From Chara braunii (Eukaryota > Streptophyta > Charophyceae > Charales > Characeae), in assembly GCA_003427395.1 (NCBI GenBank), contig BFEA01000190.1:633233-655652 (forward strand): a stretch of 22,420 bases of DNA, in the 5' to 3' direction. The translations under genes were made by a program, and so were the position numbers. Numbering within the stretch: the stretch's first letter is position 1; every line of letters starts with the position of its first letter. Of this stretch, positions 8,090 to 17,826 are shown in pieces. The notes below the pieces were generated by a model. The model had not been told where the DNA came from. It searched no databases and saw nothing but the letters and a program-made list of their open reading frames with translations.

Positions 8090-8825
8090 AACTACCGGCT
8101 TGTGGTCCGATAGCGGATGCTCTGTTTGTTTGACCGTTATGACCCCTCCCAGAATTGACTCACTCACCAAAAAATAGTTCAGTTTTCTTTTGGTTACAAC
8201 TTCTCTCTGACTGCGGGTGTGAGATAATCAGGTGTAACCTGGGTCCTCTGGCATCAACAATCTGAATGGATCCAAGAGATTCAACTCCTCGATTAGTTCC
8301 AACAAGATTTTTGCATTCTTCCGACCGGCTATGCTTGATCCTGGTTTCAGCGCCTCGTCAAGTGAAAGGTTTCAGTCCTCGTCTATGATCAAGTTTTCAA
8401 TTTTCGGGATGTGGGAGGTCAGTCCTGCGAAGAACCTGGCCTGTTCACCAATGTTCGTAGTTGCATATATTGTCATTATCATCCAGTCCTCCTCTCCCAT
8501 TTCGAGCCTGAATCATGCCCACCTTCCCCAACACTTCTAAGTCGATGACTCTCATCTGCAGGTCCCTATGCAGTAATATTCCCACCCCACCCCACCCCTT
8601 GATCCATGCGCGAGGCCCCAAACTTGTCGCGAGGCCCCAAACTTGTGGCCCGTCCCACCAGTTATTCACCACCTGAACTTTTATTTCGTCCAATTTTGAT
8701 TCTTCTATTAAGAGACAATTTATCCTTCGATCGTGCATCCAACTCTTGACTCTTTTGCGTTTGAAACGAGTATCGGTATCCCGTAGCCCTCTCAAGTTCC
8801 ATGATGCTATCTTCAGTTTATCCAT
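8090..8825 (-). pseudogene. LINE ORF2 endonuclease domain, broken
   Basis: The frame opens with MDKLKIASWNLRGLRD, matching the first motif of the exonuclease-endonuclease-phosphatase fold (WNxRGL). A second motif, LLIEESKLDE, matches the usual QETK block with Gln replaced by Glu; the catalytic Glu is kept. The frame is open from 8825 to 8445, then breaks. The last motif, SDHKPVV, is found in another frame at about 8110-8090 and corresponds to the catalytic SDH of the family. Between them the reading frame has stops and shifts. The enzyme nicks target DNA to prime reverse transcription. Positions 8600-8645 contain a short tandem duplication (CGCGAGGCCCCAAACTTGT-like) that may be one source of the disruption. 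Confidence 0.85.
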
Positions 8826-9117
8826 CTGTTTGTTTTACTCATGTTTGTTCTTGGATACGATTGAGCTCCCTTTGGTCTGTATGGTGATGTGCAAGATTCC
8901 CTCTCTCTCCTGGCGTCGATGCCTGCGACATGGAATGTGACCGGATGTTACCTTTTGAGCTGCCCCTAGACGAGTTAGCTTGCGATTGGGTTGATCAGTC
9001 TTTGGTCAACCTTGAGAGCATGAAGTCTGATTGCAAACCTTCCTCCGTTGGCAGCTTCTCACTCAGGTTGAGCAAAATCAGAGCGCTGATTTCATGGAAC
9101 ACTGATATCTGTTTTAA

Positions 9118-9627
9118 TTATGGCGCGTTCCTCTCTCTCAGCACGTCCATATGGCACCAGCGCACCCCTAACTGTGTCAAGGCCTCTGCAGCTTTTGGAG
9201 GAATGCGGGCGTCTAGTAACGAAAAGTAGAATTTAACAAAACCTTGGGATGTTTCGTAAATGATGTTGATCATCGCAGAGCCAGGTATGATTCTAACTGG
9301 GACGTTGGAGTTGTAGAGTATCTTGGTCTTCTGCATAATCAATGCTGGCGTGGGCGCTTTATCCACTTCATCTGACGGGACGCACGAGCTACCCTCTCCA
9401 TCTGACAGTGCAAGGAAGTAGATACCGTCTCTTGCGTGTGTGCAGATAAAGGGAACCGCTATTCTGTTTGTCGTTACTACTTGGCTCCTGGGGAGAGAGT
9501 CTGCCAGTCTGTTTCGATCTACCCGATGCCTCAACTTTGGAACAGTACTCTCCACTCTTAGTGATTGGATTGCGCTGAACTTTCCATTAACGACGTGGAC
9601 TGTTCCCGAGACATGCGGTTTTCCTCC
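9118..9627 (-). pseudogene. Possible LINE ORF1 remnant
   Basis: A minus-strand frame stays open for about 170 codons directly upstream of the endonuclease, the position of ORF1 in L1 elements. It has no methionine near its beginning. I see no CCHC zinc knuckle or coiled coil, so the usual ORF1 landmarks are missing. Its C-terminal part has a mixed, globular-looking composition (for example RIIPGSAMINIIYETSQGF) rather than low complexity, which supports it having been coding. ORF1 proteins bind the element RNA. The assignment rests mainly on position; it could be a host-derived or unrelated frame. Confidence 0.4.
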
Positions 9628-9753
9628 CCTTCAAGTTCGTTGTCCATCCTGATGCAGGACTGGGAGGAGATTGAGGTCTTTGATAATTCCGCTTGGTGGG
9701 TTCCCCCTTGTGCACTTGCCAATAGTTCCTACGCTATATTCTTCTCTCAAATC

Positions 9754-9806
9754 TTTCATCATCTTTAAAAAAATAATAATAATAAATAAATAGGATTTCA
9801 TCATCT
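9754..9806 (+). repeat. Direct repeat around an A-rich tail-like segment
   Basis: TTTCATCATCT occurs at 9754-9764 and again, unchanged, at 9796-9806. Between them are 31 bases of A-rich sequence with AAT/AAAT steps. This looks like a target duplication around a retroposon that was truncated to little more than its tail. Slippage is an alternative. Confidence 0.5.
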
Positions 9807-9810
9807 GTCC

Positions 9811-10036
9811 ATAGGCCGCTCAATTGGTTAGGCAAGCAAGTGGCATTCATGAGGTTATGGGTTCGAACCCCAAAACCGCATGCGACACAGTTAGTGCCAA
9901 CCAACAGTGATAGTCCACTTGATACCTCTGATCGGTAATATCATGGTCTTTGGCCTACACGGGTGTGAGTGTGAGTGCGAGTGGGTTGAGTGTGGTATGT
10001 GGGAGAGTGCTGGTCCTAGACACTGCTGTTATTCGA
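9811..10036 (+). mobile_element. tRNA-derived SINE, plus-strand half of an inverted pair
   Basis: The tRNA-like head holds a perfect B box, GGTTCGAACCC, at 9860-9870, and a degenerate A-box region near 9818-9832. It shares AAGTGGCATTCA with the SINE at 2004. The body continues with GATAGTCCACTTGATACC and then a GTGAGTGTGAG tract. Its reverse complement follows at 10044-10325. No clean target duplication around the pair was found. Confidence 0.75.
9860..9870 (+). promoter_or_regulatory. SINE B box
   Basis: GGTTCGAACCC, full match to GGTTCRANNCC. Confidence 0.8.
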
Positions 10037-10043
10037 TTGGGGG

Positions 10044-10325
10044 TGATGCTCAACCAACACTCTCCCACACAACCCACTCACACTGAAAAGGGAGGCGCTG
10101 CTACTGGCAAAATGCTCAGCCAACACTCTCCCACACAACCCACTCACACTCACACTCACACTCACACTCACACCCGTGTTGGCCAAGGACCTTGCTATTA
10201 CCGATCAGAGGTATCAAGCGGACTATCACTGTTGGTTGGCACTAAGTGCGCCGCAGGCGGTTGTGGGGCTTGACCCACAACCTCCTGAATGTCACTTGCG
10301 TTTCTAACCAACTGAGCTAGGCCGC
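10044..10325 (-). mobile_element. tRNA-derived SINE, minus-strand half of an inverted pair
   Basis: Read on the minus strand, it begins GCGGCCTAGCTCAGTTGG, a good tRNA-like start, with the B box mutated to GGGTCAAGCCC. Positions 10196-10245 are complementary to 9891-9940 with one mismatch in 50. The 3' part contains a duplicated 39-base segment (about 10046-10084 and 10113-10151), so this half has a longer tail region. The (CACACT)n run at about 10141-10175 is the complement of the GTGAGT tract in the partner. Confidence 0.75.
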
Positions 10326-10395
10326 TGATTTCCTGGACTCTTTGACTTGCAGCGCCAGCTAAAAAAAAAAGAAATGAGCGCTACATCTTTTTTTT

Positions 10396-10450
10396 NNNNN
10401 NNNNNNNNNNNNNNNNNNNNNNNNNNNNNNNNNNNNNNNNNNNNNNNNNN
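10396..10450. other. Assembly gap (55 N)
   Basis: Unknown bases. T8 abuts the left edge (10388-10395) and A10 lies at 10361-10370, so a homopolymer probably caused the gap. A minus-strand LINE poly(A) tail could be hidden here. Confidence 0.95.
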
Positions 10451-11540
10451 GCTAGAGAATCCTGTATTCAAAGTATAAGCTTTGAGGTCGAGAATCCTCA
10501 ACAAACAACCCAGAAGTAACCAAGTCACTGGAAAGTATCCAACTTCAATTCAACCTATCTTGACTCTTTGCTTACTGTGAACTAGCATCAATAGTTGCAA
10601 GAGGGAGCTAACATCTATCAAGCCCTTCGCTCTTCCGACCACCTTTACCAACGTGCAGGTTTAAATGACGAACTGCCAAGCTACCGTCCCCCAATGACAC
10701 TTCAAACCCTGTCCCCCAAATACCTTTTAGGCTCCCCCATAATGTGCTAGTCTCCTGTGACTATAAAAAACCGAGTGTCCTAGTACAACCATTATTTCTG
10801 AGCTACCTTACCAACAATTTTCTACAAAGTTGAAAAAAAGGATTTATTTAAGTTTCTCCTCATTCCCTGAACCCGAAATTGTGTGTCACGAATTAAACCA
10901 CGAGTACTTGGCCCAACTATCGGGCGCGGAAAAAAATATAGTAGAAACATTTCTAGTCAAATGAATTTGGGTACAACCGCAGTGACCCGTACGTTTTCTA
11001 AAATTATGGCACAACTCTAGGAAGTACTGGTGGTTTACGACTTTAATGCCAAGCTTAATTCGCGCCATTCCATTATTGTAGTCGTAGTCCAATGTGATCC
11101 CACCACTAAAACTGTCCTATCCTAGCTAGTCCTATGTCTCCATTCAAAAATCTGACTAATCTCAGTTTTCCCTACGACTATTGCTACTCCAATGCGTACC
11201 TCGGTTTCGATCGTTAACTGTGGTCTACAGTAACCAATAACAACTTTAACTTCCCCTCTTCGTTGACTGCTGCCAAACCTTTCTTCCCCCCACATCACGT
11301 GCTCATAAGCCATTTGAAGCTTCGGCCTTGCCTTCGTTGTCCTCTACAGTTCTAGTCTGCTTGAATTTGATGGCTCACTCTGAGTTTTATTATAGCTTTG
11401 GTCTCCACATTTGACATCCCTCTCCCATGGAAGCAAGACCAGTGGTTTTTGTGGTCCTATATGATAAAAATAATGACAAACCGACAGACCTATGCCACAT
11501 AACTTATCCCGTGGCTCAAAGGAAGGTTGTCTGGGGGGTA
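10451..11540. other. Unassigned, possibly 3' UTR of second LINE
   Basis: No coding signal or repeat recognised. Its position between the second LINE fragment and a T run at the gap makes a LINE 3' UTR possible; inference only. Confidence 0.3.
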
Positions 11541-12372
11541 GCCTAGTAACACCAATCCTTCGTCCCACTCCCATTGTTCACAGGAGAATTTGCACCAATG
11601 TTGCGACCACCACTTCCAGATTCTTTTAGAGGCGGGACAGTCCCACCATAGGTGGGTTGTTGACTCAAAAGGTCAGGTGCATCATCTGCAAGCCAGGATA
11701 AGTGACATCCCTTTACCCACCAACCACACTGCGGAGGGAGTTATCAGCCATAATAGCATCCAGAGTAAGGTTGTTTATCTCTTAGATAATATAAGAGAGA
11801 GTTGTTTTTCGAGATTCGACATCTGCATTGCTATATCCTCCCCATTCATATCTGGCATCGAGCTTCATCTTTGCGTAACTACTGCCAACGGCTGTTTCTT
11901 GGCCACAAATGTCTTCACTGACGGGCTAAAATTGTCGAGTGGGAGTGAAGAACCACCTACACTAGGCCCCTGGATCCAATCTTCTACCAGCAATTGGTTG
12001 ATTATTCCATCTGAGTACGGTCATGTGCCGAGCCTTGATCTCCCAACATTCTTCCACACGGATCTGGAGTAACTTAGCACCCGCCCTCGGGCTATGCGGG
12101 TCTTCCTCCAACTTTAGCAGGGCTCTGTCTCCTGTTCTGCTCCATGCCTGCCGGTTTCTGTGGCCATCTAAGTCATGACCGGTCAACTCCCAATACATCT
12201 TCGACTGCTCCGCCTACATTGTAGGATCTGTTACATACCAAGTGCCCATTTGGTCAATCCCCCGTGGACTGAGGATATTCCTCCATTTAACTGGGATAGC
12301 CCTGATTACTCCCCCCGCTTTCTCTTCCACGTTATGTAAGACGCCCAAATCTTTTTGAAGTTGAGATAATCA
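11540..12372 (-). pseudogene. Second LINE, 3' ORF2 fragment with zf-RVT remnant
   Basis: Minus-strand translation gives TPSAVWLVGKGMSL, then STTHLWWDCPASKRIWKWW, aligned with the zf-RVT tail of the first LINE (TPSAAWLLSRG and HLWWECPTSKRIWKWR). Further upstream, IPVKWRNILSPRGIDQMGTW matches the first element's IPKEWLNILGPKGIEPLGTW. Two in-frame stops fall between these parts, and the Cys-x2-Cys pair is not intact (one Cys remains, followed by a stop). The endonuclease and RT are absent, so this is a 5'-truncated copy, the usual outcome of LINE insertion. It is the same family and orientation as the first LINE but clearly diverged. Confidence 0.85.
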
Positions 12373-13552
12373 GTTCATTTTGAACATGACTCGTAACACA
12401 GATCTAGGTAGTGGTGGTTTATACGTGTTGTTCTTAAAGAGGGAGGGGGGGGGGAAGGTACTCTAGGTACCGACCTCTCAATGTGAAACAAATTTTGTTT
12501 TGTGCTCACGAAGCTCCATCACTCCTGGTGTCCAAAGTGCTCAATGACAAGGTTCACTCGATAGTGCTTCGCCCAGGGGGTTGGGTCCCCTTCCTAAGGG
12601 TTGGGGCCTGTGTTGACTGTCCACTTATGATGGTTAGGGGAAACACCACTTTGTGAAGGCATCATCATGGAGGTCGGTGAGGGTCTTTGTATAGAGTGAG
12701 GGCACAATCATACTACGCACCCAAAATTGGGATGCCCGATTTGGAAAAATAGTGGTTGGATCGATCACATTGGTTCCCCATTTCGCAACAGAGAAGGTTG
12801 CGGCCGCCTGAATTTTGGGTCCTCTTCGACTGCTTCAGTCACACTACGAGATCGCATTTCCAAGAAATATCTTCATCTTCAAATTTATTTCCATCTACGC
12901 AGGTTGATTTCAAACAAGAAGGGGAATTTGCGGTAGCCTCCCGAGGTTACCACAAATTCCCAACCCCAATGACCCCTCGGACCCCTGACAAATGGGGTCA
13001 CAAATAAGTAGTTTGTTGGGGAAATGAGATTTTCGTGTGACTATACCCCAACACTACTTTTTGGGGAATTTTGAGATTATGTAGATTTGGTACCGTGCCC
13101 TAAGTGTGAAGGAGTTGTGCTCTCCTGAATGTGGGTGGTGGCTTGGGCTATGAGGTTTGCCATCAGATGGGCTCACCGTGTCGGTGGCAGGATGACATAC
13201 CAAAGACAAATGCAAGGCTTGGGTGTGTTTGAGGGCTATAGATAGAAAAGACAGGGGATGCGTCGTGAGCTATATGGATCTTAGAGAAAGGAAGACATCA
13301 GTCAGAGGGACTCGTGAGCACTGGTAAGAGGGTCAGGAGGAACATCACTCCATATGACCGTCTTATGGAGGGCATTGAGGCTCTCAAAGGGAGTGGGTGC
13401 TGAAGTAGAGATGTGACCTACCTTGAATCGTGAAAAGGTGAGTGAGATTGTGGGTTTTACAGTTGTAACGAGTAGTCTAGGGCTGGTGTGACGCATGGGA
13501 TAGGGCAGGTGTGGACCCTTGCACTACACGTAGTTGGGTAGATTGCATAAGA
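12373..13552. other. Unassigned stretch
   Basis: No recognisable gene. It holds a G10 run (12445-12454), a strong hairpin (12922-12961), and a second weaker pairing of TGACCCC near 12969 with GGGGTCA near 12992. Small open frames here are short and without domains. Confidence 0.4.
12922..12961. repeat. Near-perfect 19-bp hairpin with 2-nt loop
   Basis: GGGAATTTGCGGTAGCCTC (12922-12940) pairs with GAGGTTACCACAAATTCCC (12943-12961): one mismatch and one G-T pair. Such tight inverted repeats can mark a solo pair of transposon termini or a foldback; no element around it was recognised. Confidence 0.75.
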
Positions 13553-13578
13553 TTAAAAATAATAATAATAATAATAAT
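13553..13578 (+). repeat. (AAT)n tract
   Basis: AAAAATAATAAT-type run, similar to the A-rich segment at 9765-9795, and possibly the tail of an old retroposon. Confidence 0.8.
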
Positions 13579-13727
13579 TCTAGAGGGATGACAACATGTT
13601 CTATGAGATCTGGAGCTCTTTTTCAACGGTCTAAATCTATTAATGGACTAGCAAAAAAACTAGCCGAAAAAGGAAAAATTAAACCACCGGTACGTTTCCT
13701 AGCCACATTTTTATAGACACGGGGTGG

Positions 13728-14365
13728 ATGTTTAGCAAAAAAGTGCCTCGGTACTTCCCGCTTGACACGGCAACATTCCCACTCCTTCCCCCGCCTCTAG
13801 AAACTCCAAGGGACCGGTTGCACAAGTTCATGAGGGCTACCGGTTGCATAGTGTGGAGAACCGTTGTTGAGCGCATCGACACCCGCCTTTTTCGCAAAAG
13901 GTGAGAACCCTCCCGACCACTTCACCCAGGAGTAAAAAAACGAGAAGAGACAACCTGGGTCCGCAAACTGTTGGGATGGACGTGGTCGCATTGTCACCTT
14001 GCCACTCTGTCCGAGTGCGTCAGCCGTACATCTCATTGTCTCTCCTACGACAAGAGAGGATTCCGTGAGGCACAACTTAACTTCCCTAAGGGGTTGTCAC
14101 CACCCTCATGAGTGTATTCCTACCGAGTTACTGACCTACATGTGAAAACTCTTATATACAGTTGCAAAGGTATGTCAATTGAGGGCATTTACTCATTTCG
14201 TTGTAGTATAGAAATGCATTGTTAGAACGCCGACTGAACCCGAATGTCGTTTGTTCCCTGGGGCGTTGACCTCCTAAGTACGAAACGAACAGTGGTCGAC
14301 GAGGATGACCTTAACGAAGTGGGAAACCCATAAGCAGTCTTAATCTCTTTTATATATAACTTGAA
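13728..14365 (+). repeat. LTR-like repeat, copy 1 (decayed)
   Basis: Co-linear with copy 2 at 14990-15550. Anchors: GAGCGCATCGA (about 13870), CCGAGTGCGTCAGCCGTACA (14011-14030), CCTACGACAAGA (about 14043), GAGGCACAACTTA (about 14066), TCGTTGTAGTATAG (about 14198) and a TATA-like TTTATATATAAC near 14350. Relative to copy 2 it is richer in T and A at many C/G positions, a pattern typical of methylated-cytosine decay. The promoter-like box near one end fits an LTR, but no primer binding site, polypurine tract or pol gene was found, so the class is inferred. Confidence 0.6.
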
Positions 14366-14989
14366 AACAAAGTTATAATGATCGAAATTCAATGTAATTA
14401 CCTCGACACGGATTGGAATGTATATACAATTTAACATGAGTTTAAATGATTACCGAAAGAACTTGAACATCATATAGTAAAACTGATAACACAAGATCGA
14501 AATAAAAACCAACCATCTAGGATCGAGTTTAATAAAAATGGTACTATAAATTTGACCAACGAGGAGTTTGTTTGGTCAATAACCTCGATTCAACCAACAA
14601 GGTAGCCGCACTGTCTTGGTTTTGACTTAATGAGATGGACTATCAAGGTTATCTATTCCGTTCCTATATTGACCAAAGACAATCGAAGGTCGCCACCTCA
14701 TTTACATGTCTGGGGTCCACAAATCTTTTGGCACGAACCCCCATTCTCGAGAGTGATGCTTATGTGCAACCACTTTAACTAGTGCCCCAAACGGACTGGG
14801 CTTCTTAAGGCGTCTATCTTCCATATCAGCAGTGACACCTAAGTTGCTCACTTTCAAGGTTGGTAAGTTAGCCACCTTTTGATCAAGACTCAAAAAGAGG
14901 TTAAAGTTTCTCGTAGTTTCTGTATTCCAACCCTCTAGAAGGTAGGCTAAGGTACTCCTCCCCCTCGCCCGAGCACAGAGTCTGGATCC
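14366..14989. other. AT-rich spacer between LTR-like copies
   Basis: No coding signal or repeat recognised. If the two copies are a true LTR pair this would be an internal region of only about 600 bases, as in TRIM-type elements. Confidence 0.35.
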
Positions 14990-15550
14990 TAGTTTGAACC
15001 ATCACCAGCAAGTCGGCAAAGTACGTTCCCCGATATTCGAAAGAGAACCCCCCCGTGCCGTTAATGGGGAAGGTGTCGAGCGCATCGATCCGGCACCGCA
15101 CAAGGGCAGCGCGGGACCCTCTTGGCCGCGTCATGCAGGAGTTGGAATTAATCATCGTCGTGAATACATACATGGAGCTTCCGCAAGCCACTCCGGCCGA
15201 GTGCGTCAGCCATACCTCTCGCGAGCCCCTACGACAAGATAGGGCCTAAGCGAGGCACGACTTATCTCCACCTTACGGGAGCTGTCACCTCCCTTCGGTG
15301 GGCGTATCCCCGCCGAGCTACCAGTCCACAATACGAAGGCTGATCAAATGCAATCGCAGAGGTGGACCAGCCGATGGCGTTTCTCGTTCGCTGTAGCATA
15401 GGGGGTACGTGCGGTACTACGCCTCTATCGGACCCGCACGCGAACCGACATCTGGGGGGGCTGAGGTCCCAAGCGCGACTCGTCGCCGGTCGACTAGGAC
15501 GCATCCCACACGCCACGCGCACACCACTATAAAGAACATAAAAGTAAAAC
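14990..15550 (+). repeat. LTR-like repeat, copy 2 (GC-rich)
   Basis: Same order of anchors as copy 1: AGCAAGTCGGCAAAGTACG (about 15007), GAGCGCATCGA (15077), CCGAGTGCGTCAGCCATACC (15197-15216; the segment to 15220 matches copy 1 at 22 of 24), CCTACGACAAGA, GAGGCACGACTTA, TCGCTGTAGCATAG (about 15388) and a TATA-like ACTATAAAGAAC near 15527. The box lies about 453 bases from the GAGCGC anchor versus about 481 in copy 1. It keeps many CpG sites, so it is younger or less methylated than copy 1. A CCGATGTGGGA phrase follows at about 15637. Confidence 0.6.
15527..15538 (+). promoter_or_regulatory. TATA-like box of LTR-like repeat
   Basis: ACTATAAAGAAC; an aligned TATATATAAC is present in copy 1 near 14350. 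Conservation at the same relative place supports a promoter role. Start site not located. Confidence 0.45.
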
Positions 15551-15719
15551 ACACACACAACATACGCACGAAACGACACAACACAAACAACGAGACAACA
15601 CTCCTAGTCCCTTAGTAGTCATCCCATAACTATCCGATGTGGGAATCAGATAGGCGTTTGCGCGTGAGACTTAGTTTAAAATCGCGCGGTCGCAGGGCCT
15701 ACTCATATCGACTCACAAT

Positions 15720-15979
15720 GCGAGCGTACGCAAGCTGTCGCAATGATGGCGTACTATGTAGTACCCATGACCAAGCGGTCCCTCGTGGATCCGAGTACCG
15801 CTTATGACACTCAAGTGTCAGACTCGAAGTATCGTGAGGGTCTACTCTCTCACGATATTGCACGGCTGAAGGAATAGTCGTGCGGCCGCTGTGAGACCTC
15901 AGGCCTTCGGCTTGAGTGTCTCGGCAGGCAAGATAAATAGGCTCTGCGTGGGGGGGAAATTCCTTCCATGCAGAGCCTA
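15720..15979. other. Dense hairpin cluster
   Basis: Successive perfect or near-perfect stems: GTACTA/TAGTAC (15751-15764); TGACACT/AGTGTCA (15805-15820); TATCGTGAG/CTCACGATA (15830-15857); GCACG/CGTGC (15860-15883); GAGAC plus CTCAGGCC pairing with GGCTTGAG plus GTCTC with one bulge and one G-T (15893-15922); and TAGGCTCTGC/GCAGAGCCTA extended to about 13 pairs (15938-15979). All six are adjacent without overlap. This is compatible with a structured RNA leader or a hairpin-rich DNA element. No protein frame is credible here. Confidence 0.7.
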
Positions 15980-16910
<931 letters not shown>

Positions 16911-17520
16911 TTTTGGCAGAATCTCCTCTATATAGAGTGAACTGCCAAAATTGCCACCTGTCAAAAATATAATCTAACTCTTCTAAATTTAGGAAAATTT
17001 TGACAGCGCTTCCCGTAGGAAAAATGCCTTCGCAAAATTTATAATAGTCAAAATATGAAAACAAAAATAATCTCTAACTCTGGAAAGTTAAAACTTGTCT
17101 ATTATTCTGAATTAGTAAAAATTTGGGCAGCACTTTCTCTAGAAAGGTAGACTTCCTTGATTTGTACTAAGCCAGATACGAACTCAAGATCGATTCCTGA
17201 ATTCAACTTAGGACAAAGTTTGACTAACTCCTTAGATTTTGTAGAAATTTCGGCAGCGCTTCCCGTAGAGAAAGTGCTATCTTTAGATTTATACAAAACT
17301 AAGTTCAGAAAGATTAGTGACTTTGACTTTTCAAAGTCCAATTTTGTCTAACTCCCTGAAATAACAAAAATTTGGCAGCACTCTCTTTAGAAAAGGAGAC
17401 TCTCCATATTTTACCATGTCATAATAGTCAGACAGGTTGAACTTTGAAAAGACAAAATTTAACTAACTCCTTGGTTTTGTAGAAATTTCGGCAGCACTTT
17501 CCGTAGGAAAAGTGGCTTAC
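16911..17520 (+). repeat. GGCAG tandem units (about 120 bases), six copies
   Basis: Cores near 16915, 17003, 17127, 17252, 17374 and 17490; spacing 89, 124, 125, 122 and 116. The core is GGCAGC followed by a small hairpin, for example CTTTCT/AGAAAG (17133-17146) and CACTTTCC/GGAAAAGTG (17496-17513). Before most cores stands CTAACTC plus AGAAATTTCGG-like sequence. Cores 2, 4 and 6 carry CCGTAG while cores 3 and 5 carry CTCTAGA or CTTTAGA, suggesting an alternating two-unit pattern. The first member is a nested palindrome: TTTTGGCAG (16911-16919) with CTGCCAAAA (16942-16950), around CTCTATATAGAG. Confidence 0.75.
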
Positions 17521-17825
17521 CAAGATTTATACAAGGCCAAGTATAATAAAATGTCACAGAAACTGCAGAAATTGATCTAAGTAAAAATAAACTTAGTCAA
17601 AAAAATGCAAGAATTGAAACCAACTCATATGGCTTTAGCACGTGGCGAGCAACTAAAGCAACTATCTATCAAACTGAAGCTCAGATGAGATAGTCATCCT
17701 ACTCAGTCACATGTAAGTCAAACCACGAGGGTAAGTACTCTCACCATCCCAAGTTATTTTCCATAAGATAGTTCGTGAGTCTTCAAATAGTTCATCCCTT
17801 ATACCCAACTTATATATGACACACA
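17521..17825. other. Spacer, nothing recognised
   Basis: AT-rich sequence between two repeat arrays. No open frame or repeat worth recording. Confidence 0.5.
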
Positions 17826-17826
17826 T

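Larger units (their letters stand above)
3882..9630 (-). mobile_element. L1-type LINE, decayed, interrupted by a SINE
   Basis: Minus-strand order from high to low coordinate: an ORF1-like frame (about 9627-9118), apurinic-type endonuclease (8825-8090), linker (8089-7380), reverse transcriptase (7371-6783 and 5995-5760), post-RT region (about 5690-4370) and zinc-binding tail (4349-3882). This is the order of plant L1 elements. Removing the 6008-6770 insertion and one target copy leaves an ORF2 of about 4.2 kb, close to the usual 1,300 codons. Several stops and frameshifts make it non-autonomous. The 5' end and flanking duplication are not defined; the 3' end may reach the poly(T) at 2721-2743. 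A second 3' fragment of the same family lies at about 11540-12372 in the same orientation. Confidence 0.9.

Noticed and set aside
10304-10528. Frame spanning the N run
   Set aside because: It crosses unknown bases and is an artefact of the gap.
13302-13496. Minus-strand 64-codon frame as part of a copia-type polyprotein
   Set aside because: No integrase, RT or protease motif could be recognised.
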